A DNA stretch of 64,000 bases from JAMXLO01 sp963812075 (GCA_963812075.1 CAWETN010000007.1:1-64000), one strand, 5' to 3'. Counted from the first letter of the stretch, positions 20,134 to 29,895 are shown. A program made the numbers and translations. The notes: generated by a model from the letters alone, not told the origin.

Positions 20134-21107
20134 TGTTCACCCACAAGGATCCGCTCCGCCACATACTGCTGAGCATGCAGCGCCGGTACGAAAGATGCGG
20201 CGGATCGTGTACCGAGCATGGTCAAGGTGGCGACGACTGACAAGGTCAGCGCCTGGAACAGCATGATCGCACTGATGCCTACCACGCTGGAGGCCCATCC
20301 GGGAATGGCGAGATCGGTGGCGGTCCGTATGGCGATCGCGACCGCCGCGGCGACCAGGGCGCCGACCGAGACGATGCTGGCGAGCGCGAGTAGCCGCACG
20401 AAGACCAGGTCGCTGAAGACCGAGATTGCACTCAGCCCGTGCGTCAGCAGGGAAACTAGGTTCATCGATGACCGGCCGGCATAGCGTGTGCCCCGGTCAC
20501 ACGGCACGCGCACGATGCGCACGGAGGACCGGAGCACGGCGGCGGCCAGGTGGTTCCAGGTCTCCGGCATGTGGGCGAGTCGAACGGCAATCGAGGCAGG
20601 GATCACCATGAAGTTGCCGAAGTCAATTCTTCGGCCTGTGGCGGCGGCAAAGATGCCCTTGTAGATCGCGTAGAACAGTCTGAACCGGAGCCCTTCGGTG
20701 CGCCGCGCACGGCTGGCGACGACGGCTGCCGACGGGTCGCAGCGGTGCGCGGCGAGCAGCCGGAGCAGGTCCGCCGGGCGGTCCTCGCCGTCGCAGTCCA
20801 TCACCACGACGGCATGGTGCCTCGCCAGTGACGCCACACTCGCGAGTCCCACCGCGATTGCCCGCTGGTGGCCAAGATTGCTGGCGAGGCAGCGGATCTC
20901 CATGTGGTCGACGCCCTTGGGCAGACTGGTCGGAATTCTCGGCGTTTCCAGTGATCCGTCGTCGATGGCCAAGATCGACAGCCGGATCCCGGCGGATCGG
21001 ACCGCTGTGCCGATGTCACGTACGAGTGCCGCGAACGCGGTGAAGTCGTTATAGACCGGCGTGACAATGGCGATGTCGAGCGTTGCCGCATCGAGGTCGG
21101 TGGTCAT
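20091..21107 (-). CDS. Family 2 glycosyltransferase with C-terminal membrane helices
   Basis: A 338-residue GT2 enzyme of the polyprenyl-phosphate glycosyltransferase style. The N-terminal nucleotide-sugar fold shows IAIVTPVYNDFTAF, ILAIDDGS, NLGHQRAIAVGL and the DxD-type VMDCDGEDRPADL. Two hydrophobic segments near the C-terminus (about residues 235-265 and 275-305) anchor it in the membrane. It starts with ATG overlapping the stop of the upstream membrane transferase (ATGA). It likely loads a sugar onto undecaprenyl phosphate for use by that transferase. Confidence 0.8.
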   Translation of the reverse strand: MTTDLDAATLDIAIVTPVYNDFTAFAALVRDIGTAVRSAGIRLSILAIDDGSLETPRIPTSLPKGVDHMEIRCLASNLGHQRAIAVGLASVASLARHHAVVVMDCDGEDRPADLLRLLAAHRCDPSAAVVASRARRTEGLRFRLFYAIYKGIFAAATGRRIDFGNFMVIPASIAVRLAHMPETWNHLAAAVLRSSVRIVRVPCDRGTRYAGRSSMNLVSLLTHGLSAISVFSDLVFVRLLALASIVSVGALVAAAVAIAIRTATDLAIPGWASSVVGISAIMLFQALTLSVVATLTMLGTRSAASFVPALHAQQYVAERILVGEQCPRRQPGNISAPS

Positions 21108-22480
21108 CGGTCATAGAACTTTCGAAACATGGCCCAGACCGGGCCGCCTTCGGCGATGTTGGCGTTGGCCAGCCTCACCCACTGGTCGTTGTCAGGGTGC
21201 TCAGGCGGCAGCGGTTCCACCGCCGCCGGCAGGTTGGCCATATCGCCTTGTATCTGGGAGAGCTTGAGCGGCACGATGATGGACAGAGGGTAGGCTAGTG
21301 GAACGAGGCAGGCTATCGCCAGGGCGAGCGAACTCCACCGACACCAATAATCGCATACCCGGGCAAATTCGGCAGTGCACCACACCACTGCAACCGGCAT
21401 CAGGGCAGCAGAAGCCACCCATTGCCGGCCCAGAATCCAATAATGGCTCCGGTATGACAACCAGGCCAGACCGCTGGACAGGAGGAGCGTCCCAAAAGCC
21501 AACAAACTCGGAGCGAGAAGCCCTCGCAAGCGCGCCTGCCAAGCGCCATGGCTCAAGGGATAAAGCAAAAGTACCGCGGCCATGGCATAAAGAATAAGAT
21601 ATGGCGGGCTATACCAGGTCCACAACGAAATTCCGCACGGACAGACGAATCCCAGGTGAACGGCGCCGAGGGAAGTAACAAGCAAATCCTCGCGATGGAT
21701 CCACTGAAATGGGTCGAGATGAAGTGCGATCGAGCCTCGCATCCACGTCAGGCCTCCAGCCATAAGAAAGATCGCCAATCCAGCTACGACCTTCCTTGCG
21801 TCCAGGAACCGGATGAAGTCGACGCGAGTGAAGTGGACGTTGTCTTCAAGTACGGCGCGGATAAACCCAATGCAGATAACCGCTGCGAGATAGGCGGGGA
21901 AATACGGGTGCATCAGTGATCCCAGGCAAATCGAAATGGCGCCGAACCATTGCACAGCGCCACGTCGACGTTCGAGCGGCATGCTGTAGAACGCGAAAGA
22001 GCCGACAGTCGCCGCTGCCAGAGGCATGTAGGGGCGCGCCTCTGCGGCAAAGTTCATCACCCATGGCTGCGCCAGCAGCGCCAGTATCAGCACAACCTTC
22101 CAGGCATTGCCGAGCCGGCGCGCACTGCAAAATGTCGCAGCGGATATAAGGAGCCAGCCAGCGCTCAGCAGACTGGGCAGGCGCAACGCGAACGCGCTTG
22201 CCCCGAACAGCTTCAGCAGCCAGAAATCGAGCAGCATATAGATGCCCGTCTGATTGAAATTGAAGCTGCCGATCGACTGGACGATCACATCCCATGCTTC
22301 CGCCGTATCCGACATCCCGCCGAGGGCGAAATGGAGAAATTCATCTATCCAGATCGGATGTCGATAGCCCGAGTAGAGTGCAAGCCCGGCCGCCCCTGCG
22401 ACTAGCGCAACACCGCCTGCCAATCGCTCTACAGAAGCGTTGCCTGACACCGACGGCCCGGTCCAAAACGACTCTGGCAA
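21104..22480 (-). CDS. Polytopic GT-C (GT39/ArnT-like) membrane glycosyltransferase
   Basis: A 458-residue protein with about ten membrane helices. The periplasmic acidic motif HPIWIDEFLHF just after the first helix matches the catalytic Asp-Glu of GT-C enzymes, which use polyprenyl-linked sugars. The start is uncertain; a TTG at 22480 is the earliest in-frame choice, 18 bases after the aroKB stop. The middle of the gene (about 21300-22300) is visibly richer in A/T than its neighbours, which points to acquisition from another genome. The acceptor is unknown. Confidence 0.6.
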   Translation of the reverse strand: MPESFWTGPSVSGNASVERLAGGVALVAGAAGLALYSGYRHPIWIDEFLHFALGGMSDTAEAWDVIVQSIGSFNFNQTGIYMLLDFWLLKLFGASAFALRLPSLLSAGWLLISAATFCSARRLGNAWKVVLILALLAQPWVMNFAAEARPYMPLAAATVGSFAFYSMPLERRRGAVQWFGAISICLGSLMHPYFPAYLAAVICIGFIRAVLEDNVHFTRVDFIRFLDARKVVAGLAIFLMAGGLTWMRGSIALHLDPFQWIHREDLLVTSLGAVHLGFVCPCGISLWTWYSPPYLILYAMAAVLLLYPLSHGAWQARLRGLLAPSLLAFGTLLLSSGLAWLSYRSHYWILGRQWVASAALMPVAVVWCTAEFARVCDYWCRWSSLALAIACLVPLAYPLSIIVPLKLSQIQGDMANLPAAVEPLPPEHPDNDQWVRLANANIAEGGPVWAMFRKFYDR

Positions 22481-22498
22481 GACGTGGGGCCGCCAGCC

Positions 22499-24178
22499 CT
22501 ACACCTCGCACCCTTCGTCGCGCAGCAGCTCGGTCACCGCCGCCGCCGGTACGTCCGCGGCGGTGAAGGTGCTGCCGATGCCCCGCGCCAGCACGAACTT
22601 CAGCGCGCCGTCGCGGACCTTCTTGTCGCGCCGCATGTGGCCGATCAGGGTGGCGGCCGAGAACCGCCGGTTCAGCATGCGCAGGTCCGCCGGCATGCCC
22701 ATCGCGGCGACATGCGACACGACGCGGTCGGCGTCCGCCGCCGTGCAGTGGCCCAGCCGCGCCGACAGCCGGAACGCCAGGCCCAGGCCCACCGCGACAC
22801 CTTCGCCGTGCAGCAGGCCGCCGCCGTAGCCGTATTCCGCCTCCAGCGCATGGCCGAACGTGTGCCCGAGGTTGAGCAGCGCCCGGCCGTCGTTCGGCTT
22901 CTCCTCCCTCTCGTCGTCACCCACCACCGCGGCCTTGAAGGCGCAGGCCCGGAAGATCGCCTCGGCCTGCGCCTCGCGGTCGCCGCCGACCACCGCGGCG
23001 CCGTGCGCCTCGCACCAGGCAAAGAAGTCGGCATCGCCGATCAGCCCGGCCTTGGCGATCTCGGCATAGCCGGCGCGCAGCTCGCGCGGCGGCAGCGTCG
23101 CAAGCGTGCCGGTGTCCGCCAGCACCATACGCGGCTGATAGAATGCGCCGACCAGGTTCTTGCCCTGTGGGGTGTTCACGCCCGTCTTGCCGCCGACCGA
23201 GGAATCCACCTGCGACAGCAGCGTCGTCGGGACCTGCACGAACGGCAGCCCGCGCAGCGTCGTGGCGGCGGCGAAGCCCGCCAGGTCGCCCACCACGCCA
23301 CCGCCCAGCGCGATCACCGTGGTACGGCGCTCGACCCGCGCCTCCAGCAGCAGGTCCACCACGCGCTGCCAGCTCTCGAGGCTCTTGGACGCCTCGCCCG
23401 GCGGAACCAGGATCTGGCTGGCGGCGATGCCGGTCTCGCCCAACCCGCGGAGCAACGTCGGCAGATGCAGCTGCGCCACGGTTTCATCGGTGACCACCAC
23501 GGCGCGCTTCTGGTCCATGCGCGGCGCCAGCAGGGCGCCGGCGCGCGCCAGCAGGTCATCGCCGATCATGACGTCGTAGCGGGTACTGGGCAGCACCACG
23601 GGAAGCCGCCGTGGCGCCTGCCACGCCGTCAGGCCGTTCAGGACCCGGTTTGTGGTGGCCTCTGGGCTTTCGTCCTGACAGTCCACGATCACGTCCGCCT
23701 CGGCATAAATGGGATAACGCAGCTCGATCAGCCGCTGCAGCACCTCGGCCGGATTGCCGCCGGCCAGCAGCGGCCGGTTGTCGCGCCCGGCGCAGCGGCG
23801 CAGCAGCGTCCCCAGCGGGCAGCGCAGCCAGATCGATATCGCCCTTTCGCGCACCGCCGCGCGCGTCTGCGGGTCCATGAAGGCGCCGCCGCCGAACGCC
23901 AGCACCAGCGGCTCGCCCGACAGCAGCCGGCGGATCACCCGCCGCTCCCCGGCGCGGAAATCGCCCTCGCCGTAGCGCGAGAACAGCTCGGGGATGGTAC
24001 AGCCCGCGGCCAGCTCGATCTCGGCATCGGCGTCGCGGAACGGCATGCCCAGCCGCGCCGCCAGTCGGCGCCCGATCGATGTCTTGCCGGCGCCCATCAG
24101 CCCGACCAGCACGACGCTGCGACCGGCAAGCGCTTCCGGCGGCGGAACAGCCTCCCTCAGTGCGGTGTTGCGCGTCAT
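22499..24178 (-). CDS. aroKB: Fused shikimate kinase/3-dehydroquinate synthase
   Basis: A 559-residue bifunctional enzyme of aromatic amino acid synthesis. Residues 1 to about 190 are shikimate kinase (Walker A VGLMGAGKTSIG, substrate loop LAFGGGAFMDP, lid CAGRDNRPLL). Residues from about 200 on are 3-dehydroquinate synthase (IALGGGVVGDLAGFAA, VPTTLLSQVDSSVGGKTG, LLNLGHTFGHALE). The ATG at 24178 is preferred; longer frames add non-conserved residues. Separate aroK and aroB genes are the commoner arrangement, and this fusion occurs in only some bacteria. It is divergent from the small membrane-protein gene and is followed by the glycan module. Confidence 0.92.
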   Translation of the reverse strand: MTRNTALREAVPPPEALAGRSVVLVGLMGAGKTSIGRRLAARLGMPFRDADAEIELAAGCTIPELFSRYGEGDFRAGERRVIRRLLSGEPLVLAFGGGAFMDPQTRAAVRERAISIWLRCPLGTLLRRCAGRDNRPLLAGGNPAEVLQRLIELRYPIYAEADVIVDCQDESPEATTNRVLNGLTAWQAPRRLPVVLPSTRYDVMIGDDLLARAGALLAPRMDQKRAVVVTDETVAQLHLPTLLRGLGETGIAASQILVPPGEASKSLESWQRVVDLLLEARVERRTTVIALGGGVVGDLAGFAAATTLRGLPFVQVPTTLLSQVDSSVGGKTGVNTPQGKNLVGAFYQPRMVLADTGTLATLPPRELRAGYAEIAKAGLIGDADFFAWCEAHGAAVVGGDREAQAEAIFRACAFKAAVVGDDEREEKPNDGRALLNLGHTFGHALEAEYGYGGGLLHGEGVAVGLGLAFRLSARLGHCTAADADRVVSHVAAMGMPADLRMLNRRFSAATLIGHMRRDKKVRDGALKFVLARGIGSTFTAADVPAAAVTELLRDEGCEV

Positions 24179-24242
24179 GGCGGCGGACGCTAGCACATCG
24201 GCCATCGCACAGGCCAAGTCGCTGGAGTCGGTGGAACAGACG

Positions 24243-24386
24243 ATGATCCGCATCTTTCTGATCGTCGTCGCGGCGGGGCTGGTGATCCTTGGCGCCACCG
24301 TGGTGTTCCTGGGCTCCTATCCGCCGAACCCGACGCCGCGCCCGGTCGAGAAGGTGCTGCCCAACGACAAGTTCCAGAGCCACTGA
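24243..24386 (+). CDS. Small single-span membrane protein upstream of xerD
   Basis: A 47-residue protein from the ATG at 24243. It has one membrane helix (IFLIVVAAGLVILGATVVFLG) and then a Pro-rich tail with a conserved-looking PRPVEKVLPNDKF end. Its stop is directly followed by the xerD GTG, so the two are coupled. I recall similar peptides next to aroK/xerD in related alphaproteobacteria; that is memory, not a search result. Function unknown. Confidence 0.65.
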   Translation: MIRIFLIVVAAGLVILGATVVFLGSYPPNPTPRPVEKVLPNDKFQSH

Positions 24387-25289
24387 GTGGATCGCCACGT
24401 CGAGGCGTTCCTCGAGATGCTCGCCGCGGAACGCGGTGCAGCGCGCAACACGCTGCTGGCTTACCAGGCCGACCTGGCCGACTTCGCCGCCTTCGCCGCG
24501 GCGCGCGGCCACCCGCCGGCGACGTGCGACGCGCCGGTGCTGCAGGCCTACATGGCCGGCCTGCATCGCGCCGGGCTGGCGGCGCGTACCGCGACGCGGC
24601 GACTGTCGGCGCTGCGCCAGTTCCATCGCTTCCTGCTGCGCGAGGGCGTGCGCGGGGATGACCCGACCGCGTTGCTCGACGCGCCCCGTCTGCCGCGAGT
24701 GCTGCCAAAATACCTGAGTGAGCACGAGGTGGACGCCTTGCTCGAGGCAGCGGCACGAATGCCTGACCTGCGGGGTGCGGTGGCGCGGGCGGCGTTGGAG
24801 ATCCTATACGCCAGCGGGCTGCGGGTGTCCGAACTGCTGGCGCTGCCGCGCCGCGCCCTGGGCGGCGATGCAGCCGTTTTGCTGATCCGCGGCAAGGGCG
24901 GCAGGGAGCGGATCGTGCCGCTGTCGGACGCCGCAAAGCAGGCGGCATCCGCGCTGGTGGCGCAACAGGGGCAGGAGGTCCAATTCCTGTTCCCCGGTCG
25001 CGACCCGCGCCGGCCGCTGACCCGGCAGGCGTTCTTCCTGCTGTTGAAGGATGTGGCGCTGGCCGCCGGGCTCGATCCGGCGCGCGTGTCGCCGCATGTG
25101 CTGCGCCATTCCTTCGCCTCGCACCTGCTGGCGCACGGCGCGGATCTGCGCAGCCTGCAGTTGCTGCTGGGGCATGCCGACATCGCCACCACGCAGATCT
25201 ACACGCACGTGCTGGCGGAGCGCCTGCAGCGGCTGGTCGAGCAGCACCATCCGCTGGCGCGGCCGCGGAGCGCCGACACGGACACGTGA
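24387..25289 (+). CDS. xerD: Tyrosine recombinase XerD
   Basis: A 300-residue site-specific recombinase that, with XerC, resolves chromosome dimers at dif. The N-terminal SAM-like domain has ERGAARNTLLAYQADL. The catalytic domain shows Arg in YASGLRVSELL, Lys in IRGKGGRERIV, HxxR in SPHVLRHSFASHLL, His in LLGHADIATTQIYTHV and the nucleophilic Tyr in that last motif. It starts with GTG at 24387, immediately after the small membrane protein. All catalytic residues are present. Confidence 0.92.
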   Translation: MDRHVEAFLEMLAAERGAARNTLLAYQADLADFAAFAAARGHPPATCDAPVLQAYMAGLHRAGLAARTATRRLSALRQFHRFLLREGVRGDDPTALLDAPRLPRVLPKYLSEHEVDALLEAAARMPDLRGAVARAALEILYASGLRVSELLALPRRALGGDAAVLLIRGKGGRERIVPLSDAAKQAASALVAQQGQEVQFLFPGRDPRRPLTRQAFFLLLKDVALAAGLDPARVSPHVLRHSFASHLLAHGADLRSLQLLLGHADIATTQIYTHVLAERLQRLVEQHHPLARPRSADTDT

Positions 25290-25362
25290 TCGCGCGAACC
25301 TGTTGCCGCGGTGCCGGCCGGCGTTACGGTGTGCCGCCCGTTCGATGGGGGGAAGTCGGACG

Positions 25363-26865
25363 ATGGGTACTTACCTGAGCGTGGAGGAGCTCCGCCGGTT
25401 GCAGCCGGCGGAGGCGGCGGCATTCGAGTCACCGGTGCCGACGCAGGTGATCTCGAACGGCGAGTTCAACCCGCTGCCGCAGACGGCGCGACAGCGCCAG
25501 GTCGAGGCGCGCATCGCTGCGTTGGCGGACGCGAACGGACGCCGGCTCGGCCTGGACCGGCGCGGCTTCCTGCGCACGGCGTGCGGCCTTGCGACGGCAT
25601 TCGTCGCGATGAACGAAATCTACGGACCGTTGTTCAGCGTCGATCGTGCCGAAGCGGCGCAGCCCGACGCGGCGGCGGCGCGCGCGGCAGGTCTCGCACG
25701 TCAGTTCGTGTTCGACGACCAGCTGCATTTCGTGCGCGATGACTATCCGTGGCAAGGACTGTCCGATCTCGCAAAATACGCCGCGGCGCACTGGAATCCG
25801 GCGATGCAGAAGGACGCGGTCGGCCTCGGGATCGACCGCTACAAGTTCGACAACTTCCTCAAGGAGGTCTACCTCGACAGCGACACGCGCGTCGGCCTGC
25901 TGAGCGGCGCGCCGTTCGACGACCCGGCCAACTGGTTCCTCACCAACGATCAGATCAGGCAGGCAGCCGACACGGTGAACCGCATCGCCGGCCGCCAGCG
26001 CCTGCTGTACCACTCGCTGTTCACGCCGAAGCAGCCCGGTTGGCTCGACGAAGTAGACCGCTGCATCGCGACGGTGCGGCCGACCAGCTGGAAGGGCTAT
26101 ACGATAGGCGATCCGCTGTCGCCGAAGACCACGAAGTATCCCTGGCGGCTCGATGATGCCGAGTTGATGGGTCCGTTCTACGACAGGATCGTCCGGGCGG
26201 GCATAACCACGGTGTGCATCCACAAGGGCCTGCTGCCGAAGGACTACGAGACCTCGATCCCGGGCGGGGCGTGGCGCTATGCCACCGCCGACGATGTCGG
26301 GCCGGCGGCGAGGCAGTGGCCGCAGGTGGACTTCGTCATCTATCACTCGGCGTTGCGCGCGTTTCTCGAGGACCCGCAGAGCGAGCTCGACCGGTTCGAG
26401 AAGACCGGCAGGATCGAGTGGGTCAGCGACCTCGCGGCGATTCCGGAGAAGTTCGGCGTCGGCAACGTCTATTGCGACCTCGGCACCTCGTTCGCCATTT
26501 CGGCGGTCACCAATCCGCGGTTCTGTGCCGCCATGCTGGGCACGCTGATCAAGGGGCTGGGCCACGAGCATGTCTTCTGGGGCACCGATTCGGTGTGGTA
26601 CGGTTCGCCGCAGTGGCAGATCGAGGCGTTCCGCAGGCTGGAGATCCCCGAGGACATGCAGAAGCGCTTCGGCTTCGCTCCGCTTGGCCCGGCGGAGGGG
26701 CGTGTAAAGAGCGACATCCTCGGCTATAACGCCGCCCGTCACTATCGGCTCGACCTGGCCGCCAACCTGGACGGCGACGGCATCGGGCAGATCAAGACCG
26801 CCTATCTGGCCGACGGCCAGGCTCGCAGCAACCTCGCCTACGGATACGTCGTGCCGCGCACCTGA
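25363..26865 (+). CDS. Amidohydrolase-2 family protein with internal Tat-like motif
   Basis: A 500-residue protein of the amidohydrolase-2 (ACMSD-like TIM-barrel) superfamily. Metal-site-like stretches are FDDQLHFVRDDYPW, TVCIHKGLLPKDYE, FVIYHSAL and VFWGTDSVWYGSPQW. Family members hydrolyse or decarboxylate cyclic acids. An RR-containing segment (GLDRRGFLRTACGLATAFVA) lies near residues 65-85, preceded by a long polar region. That resembles a Tat signal placed unusually late, or a wrong start. The ATG at 25363 has GGGGGGAAG upstream. It begins the run of periplasmic oxidation genes. Confidence 0.75.
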   Translation: MGTYLSVEELRRLQPAEAAAFESPVPTQVISNGEFNPLPQTARQRQVEARIAALADANGRRLGLDRRGFLRTACGLATAFVAMNEIYGPLFSVDRAEAAQPDAAAARAAGLARQFVFDDQLHFVRDDYPWQGLSDLAKYAAAHWNPAMQKDAVGLGIDRYKFDNFLKEVYLDSDTRVGLLSGAPFDDPANWFLTNDQIRQAADTVNRIAGRQRLLYHSLFTPKQPGWLDEVDRCIATVRPTSWKGYTIGDPLSPKTTKYPWRLDDAELMGPFYDRIVRAGITTVCIHKGLLPKDYETSIPGGAWRYATADDVGPAARQWPQVDFVIYHSALRAFLEDPQSELDRFEKTGRIEWVSDLAAIPEKFGVGNVYCDLGTSFAISAVTNPRFCAAMLGTLIKGLGHEHVFWGTDSVWYGSPQWQIEAFRRLEIPEDMQKRFGFAPLGPAEGRVKSDILGYNAARHYRLDLAANLDGDGIGQIKTAYLADGQARSNLAYGYVVPRT

Positions 26866-26907
26866 GTGCGCGGCCGGGTCAATAGAAGCCACCTTCCGGG
26901 AGGACAC

Positions 26908-28002
26908 ATGATCAGACGAGCGTTTCTGGCCGCTTCGGCGGCGAGTGCGGCTGCCGTGACGCTGAAGGCCGCGGGCGCCGCGACCGAAGGTCCGCTGGGC
27001 GAGACCGGCGTGCCCTTGCCGGTGCCACCCCCCGAGCGACTGCCGCTCGGGCCGCTGTCCGGATCGCGCTATCCCGATCCGCATATCGAGGCGCTCGACA
27101 AGAAGCGCTTCAAGGGCAGCGTAGGGACCGGCGCTGTGGAGCGCGTCGCCACCGGCTTCCGCTGGGCGGAGGGGCCGGCGTATTTCCGCGCCGGCCGCTA
27201 CCTGTTGTTCAGCGATATCCCGAACAACCGGATCATGCGCCTGACGGAAGACGACAATCATCTGAGCGTATTCCGCCAGCCCTCTTTCAACTCGAACGGC
27301 AATACGGTCGATCGCGAGGGGCGGCTGGTCACCTGCGAACACGGTGGGCGCCGCGTCACGCGCACCGAGCATGACGGCACCATCACCATCGTCGCCGATA
27401 GCTACAACGGCAAGCGGCTCAATTCGCCGAACGACGTCGTCGTGGCGTCCAACGGATCGATCTGGTTCACCGACCCGAGCTATGGGATCAAGGGCAATTA
27501 CGAGGGGCTCCGCGCCGAGCCCGAGCAGGCGAAGCACAACGTGTACCGCGTGGATGCGGCGACCGGCGCGGTGACAGTCGTGGTCGATGACTTCGTGCAG
27601 CCCAACGGCATCGCCTTCTCACCCGATGAAAAGCGACTGTACGTGATCGACAGCGGCTTCACCGACGGTGGTCCGGCCCATATTCGCGTGTTCGACGTCG
27701 ATGTCGCGGCCGGCAAGGTGAGCAACGGCAAGGTGTTTGCCGAAGGCTTTGCGCCTGGCATCACCGATGGCATGCGCTGCGATGTCGAGGGCAACGTGTG
27801 GTGCAGCATGGGCTGGGCCGATCCGAAGGAGGATGGCGTGCGCTGCTACAGCCCCGAGGGCGACCTGCTGGGCAAGATCCATATTCCGGAAACTGTCGCC
27901 AACCTGACCTTTGGCGGCCTCTTGCGCAACCGGCTCTACATCTGCGGCAGCACGTCGCTCTATGCGTGCTACGTGGATACGCAGGGCGCGATGCGGCCGT
28001 GA
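26908..28002 (+). CDS. SMP-30/gluconolactonase family protein, Tat signal
   Basis: A 364-residue beta-propeller lactonase. An MIRRAFLAASAASAAAVTL start resembles a Tat signal. Propeller and metal-site stretches include TGFRWAEGPAYF, FNSNGNTVDREGRLVTCEHG, KRLNSPNDVVVASNGSIWFTD and FVQPNGIAFSPDEKRLYV, matching gluconolactonase-like enzymes that open lactones using a divalent metal. The ATG at 26908 follows GGGAGGACAC. Its place before the PQQ dehydrogenase suggests it hydrolyses a lactone made by sugar or alcohol oxidation in the periplasm. Confidence 0.85.
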   Translation: MIRRAFLAASAASAAAVTLKAAGAATEGPLGETGVPLPVPPPERLPLGPLSGSRYPDPHIEALDKKRFKGSVGTGAVERVATGFRWAEGPAYFRAGRYLLFSDIPNNRIMRLTEDDNHLSVFRQPSFNSNGNTVDREGRLVTCEHGGRRVTRTEHDGTITIVADSYNGKRLNSPNDVVVASNGSIWFTDPSYGIKGNYEGLRAEPEQAKHNVYRVDAATGAVTVVVDDFVQPNGIAFSPDEKRLYVIDSGFTDGGPAHIRVFDVDVAAGKVSNGKVFAEGFAPGITDGMRCDVEGNVWCSMGWADPKEDGVRCYSPEGDLLGKIHIPETVANLTFGGLLRNRLYICGSTSLYACYVDTQGAMRP

Positions 28003-28009
28003 CTCTTCG

Positions 28010-28123
28010 CCTCGCCCGCTTGCGGGAGAGGCAGGCGCGCAGCGCCGGAGTGGGTCGTGCCACCGCACACGCACCCTCACCCGCCGCACTGCGCGCGGCG
28101 ACCTCTCCCGCAGGCGGGCGAGG
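28010..28123. repeat. REP/MITE-like inverted repeat
   Basis: Two 22-base arms, 28010-28031 and 28102-28123, are reverse complements with one mismatch. The core of the left arm is GCCCGCTTGCGGGAGAGG. The 70 bases between them continue to pair imperfectly (GCGCGCAGCGCC against CACTGCGCGC), so the whole element can form one long cruciform of about 114 bases. It fills most of the gap after the lactonase gene and looks like a dispersed palindromic element rather than a simple terminator, since no T-run follows. Confidence 0.6.
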
Positions 28124-28172
28124 TATTCGGATCGACATCGACTGACATCGGGAAACGCAGGGGAGACCGTTC

Positions 28173-29895
28173 ATGTACAGCAGAAAGCAACGTCTGGCCT
28201 TTGGTGCAGCAATCGTCCTGGGTGCGTCGCTGAGTGCTTTGCCCGGCATGGCGCAGCCGGTCGACACCGGACGGATCGCCGCCGGGAGCCCGAACGACTG
28301 GCTGACCTATCACGGAGCCTACAACGGCTGGAACTACAGCGGTCTCGAGCAGATCAACCCGAGCAATGTGAAGGACCTGTCGGTTGCCTGGATCCACGTT
28401 CCGGGCCGATCCACGCGCGGCCTGCAGTCGGTGCCGCTGGTGGCCGACGGCGTGCTGTACTACACGGGCTCGTATAGCCGGACCTTCGCGCTGAACGGCG
28501 CCACCGGCGAGGTCATCTGGTCCTACTTCCCCGAACTCGACGACACGCTTGTGGCGCGTCAGACGCACTCGCCGTACAACCGTGGCGTCGCGCTCGGCCA
28601 GGGCAAGGTGTTCGTCGGCACGGTGGACGGGCGGCTGATCGCGCTCGACATGAAGACCGGCAAGCCGGTGTGGGACACCAAGCTGCAGGACTTCGCAGAA
28701 GCTCACCGTCGGCTTCACCGGCGCGCCGCTCTACGCAAAGGGCGTGGTGGTGATCGGCAGCCAGGGCGGCGAGTGGCCGGGCCGCGGTCCGATCTATGGT
28801 GTCGACGCCGAGACCGGCAAGGTGAAGTGGACGTTCCTCACTGTCGCGCCAAACGACGAGGCAAAGAAAAGCTGGGGCAACAACTCGTGGCGGACCGGCG
28901 GCGGCGGCGGCTGGATGCCCGGGACCTACGATGTCGACACGAATACTCTCTACTGGGGCACCGCCAATCCGGCGCCGCTGTACGACTGGTCCGGCGCCGA
29001 CTGGAAGACCCAGGGCGCTCGCCCGGGCGACAACCTCTACACCACCTCGGTGATCGGCCTCGACATCGATACCGGCAACCTGAAATTCTATCATCAGGAA
29101 CTGCCGCACGACGCATGGGACTTCGACAGCGCAGTCGGCGAATTCGTGCTGCTCGACCGCGACGGCCAGAAATCCATCGTGCATCCCAACAAGGGCGGCT
29201 TCGTCTTCGTCTATGACCGCGACCTGAAGGTGAAGAACGTCTATCCGCTGGTGAACGCCATCAACTTCGTGAAGTCGATCGATCCGAAGACCGGCGAACT
29301 GGTCGGGCGTCGCGACTTCAGCGCCGGCAAGGCGTCCGAGCCGCTGTGCCCGGCGATCAGCGGCGGCGTCAGCTGGAACGGCGGCAGCTACAATCCGAAG
29401 ACCGGGCTCTACTACAAGATCGGCAACGAGTGGTGCATCAGCCTGGACGTGGTCAAGACGACGCCGGTCACCGAGCCTGTCGCGCAGCTCAACATCGGCG
29501 CCAACTTCAAGCTGGTGGCGCCGCCGGGCGGCACGATCTACGGCCATCTCGACGCGCGTGATCCGCTTACCGGCGCGAAGAAGTGGGAGGTCCGCTATCC
29601 CGAGCCGCCAATGGCGAGCGTGCTCTCTACCGCGGGCAATCTGGTGTTCGTGCCCGACAGCCGGGGCACCGTGCATGCCTACAATGCAGAGACCGGCGGC
29701 GAGCTGTGGAGCCACGGCGATGGCCTTGGCCATCAGGGCGGCATCATCAGCTATGCCGTCAACGGCAAGCAGTACATTGCCGTGGTCGCCGGCTTTGGCG
29801 GCATGGTGAGCGACGACTTCGCCCCGGCCTTCGGCGAGCCGTACAAGAGCATGCCGCGGGATGACGGGGTCCTGGTGGTCTATTCGCTGAAATAG
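28173..29895 (+). CDS. PQQ-dependent alcohol dehydrogenase with lanthanide signature, one frameshift
   Basis: Quinoprotein alcohol dehydrogenase, a secreted eight-bladed propeller of about 574 residues with a signal peptide (RLAFGAAIVLGASLSALPGMA). Propeller 'tryptophan' repeats such as ATGEVIWSY and ETGKVKWTF are clear. The metal-site Asn lies in WGTANPAPLYDW. The catalytic Asp in HDAWDFDS (codon 29119-29121) is followed two residues later by a second Asp (29125-29127). That Asp-x-Asp pattern marks lanthanide-using XoxF/ExaF-type enzymes. One extra base near 28695 shifts the frame. Cytochrome c and MoxJ-like genes follow, so it probably passes electrons to that cytochrome. The substrate, a short alcohol or other primary alcohol, is not fixed. 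Confidence 0.82.

Noticed and set aside
22484..24193. Long plus-strand open frame opposite aroKB
   Set aside because: Arg/Gln/His-rich shadow of the aroKB coding strand, no start signal, no motifs.
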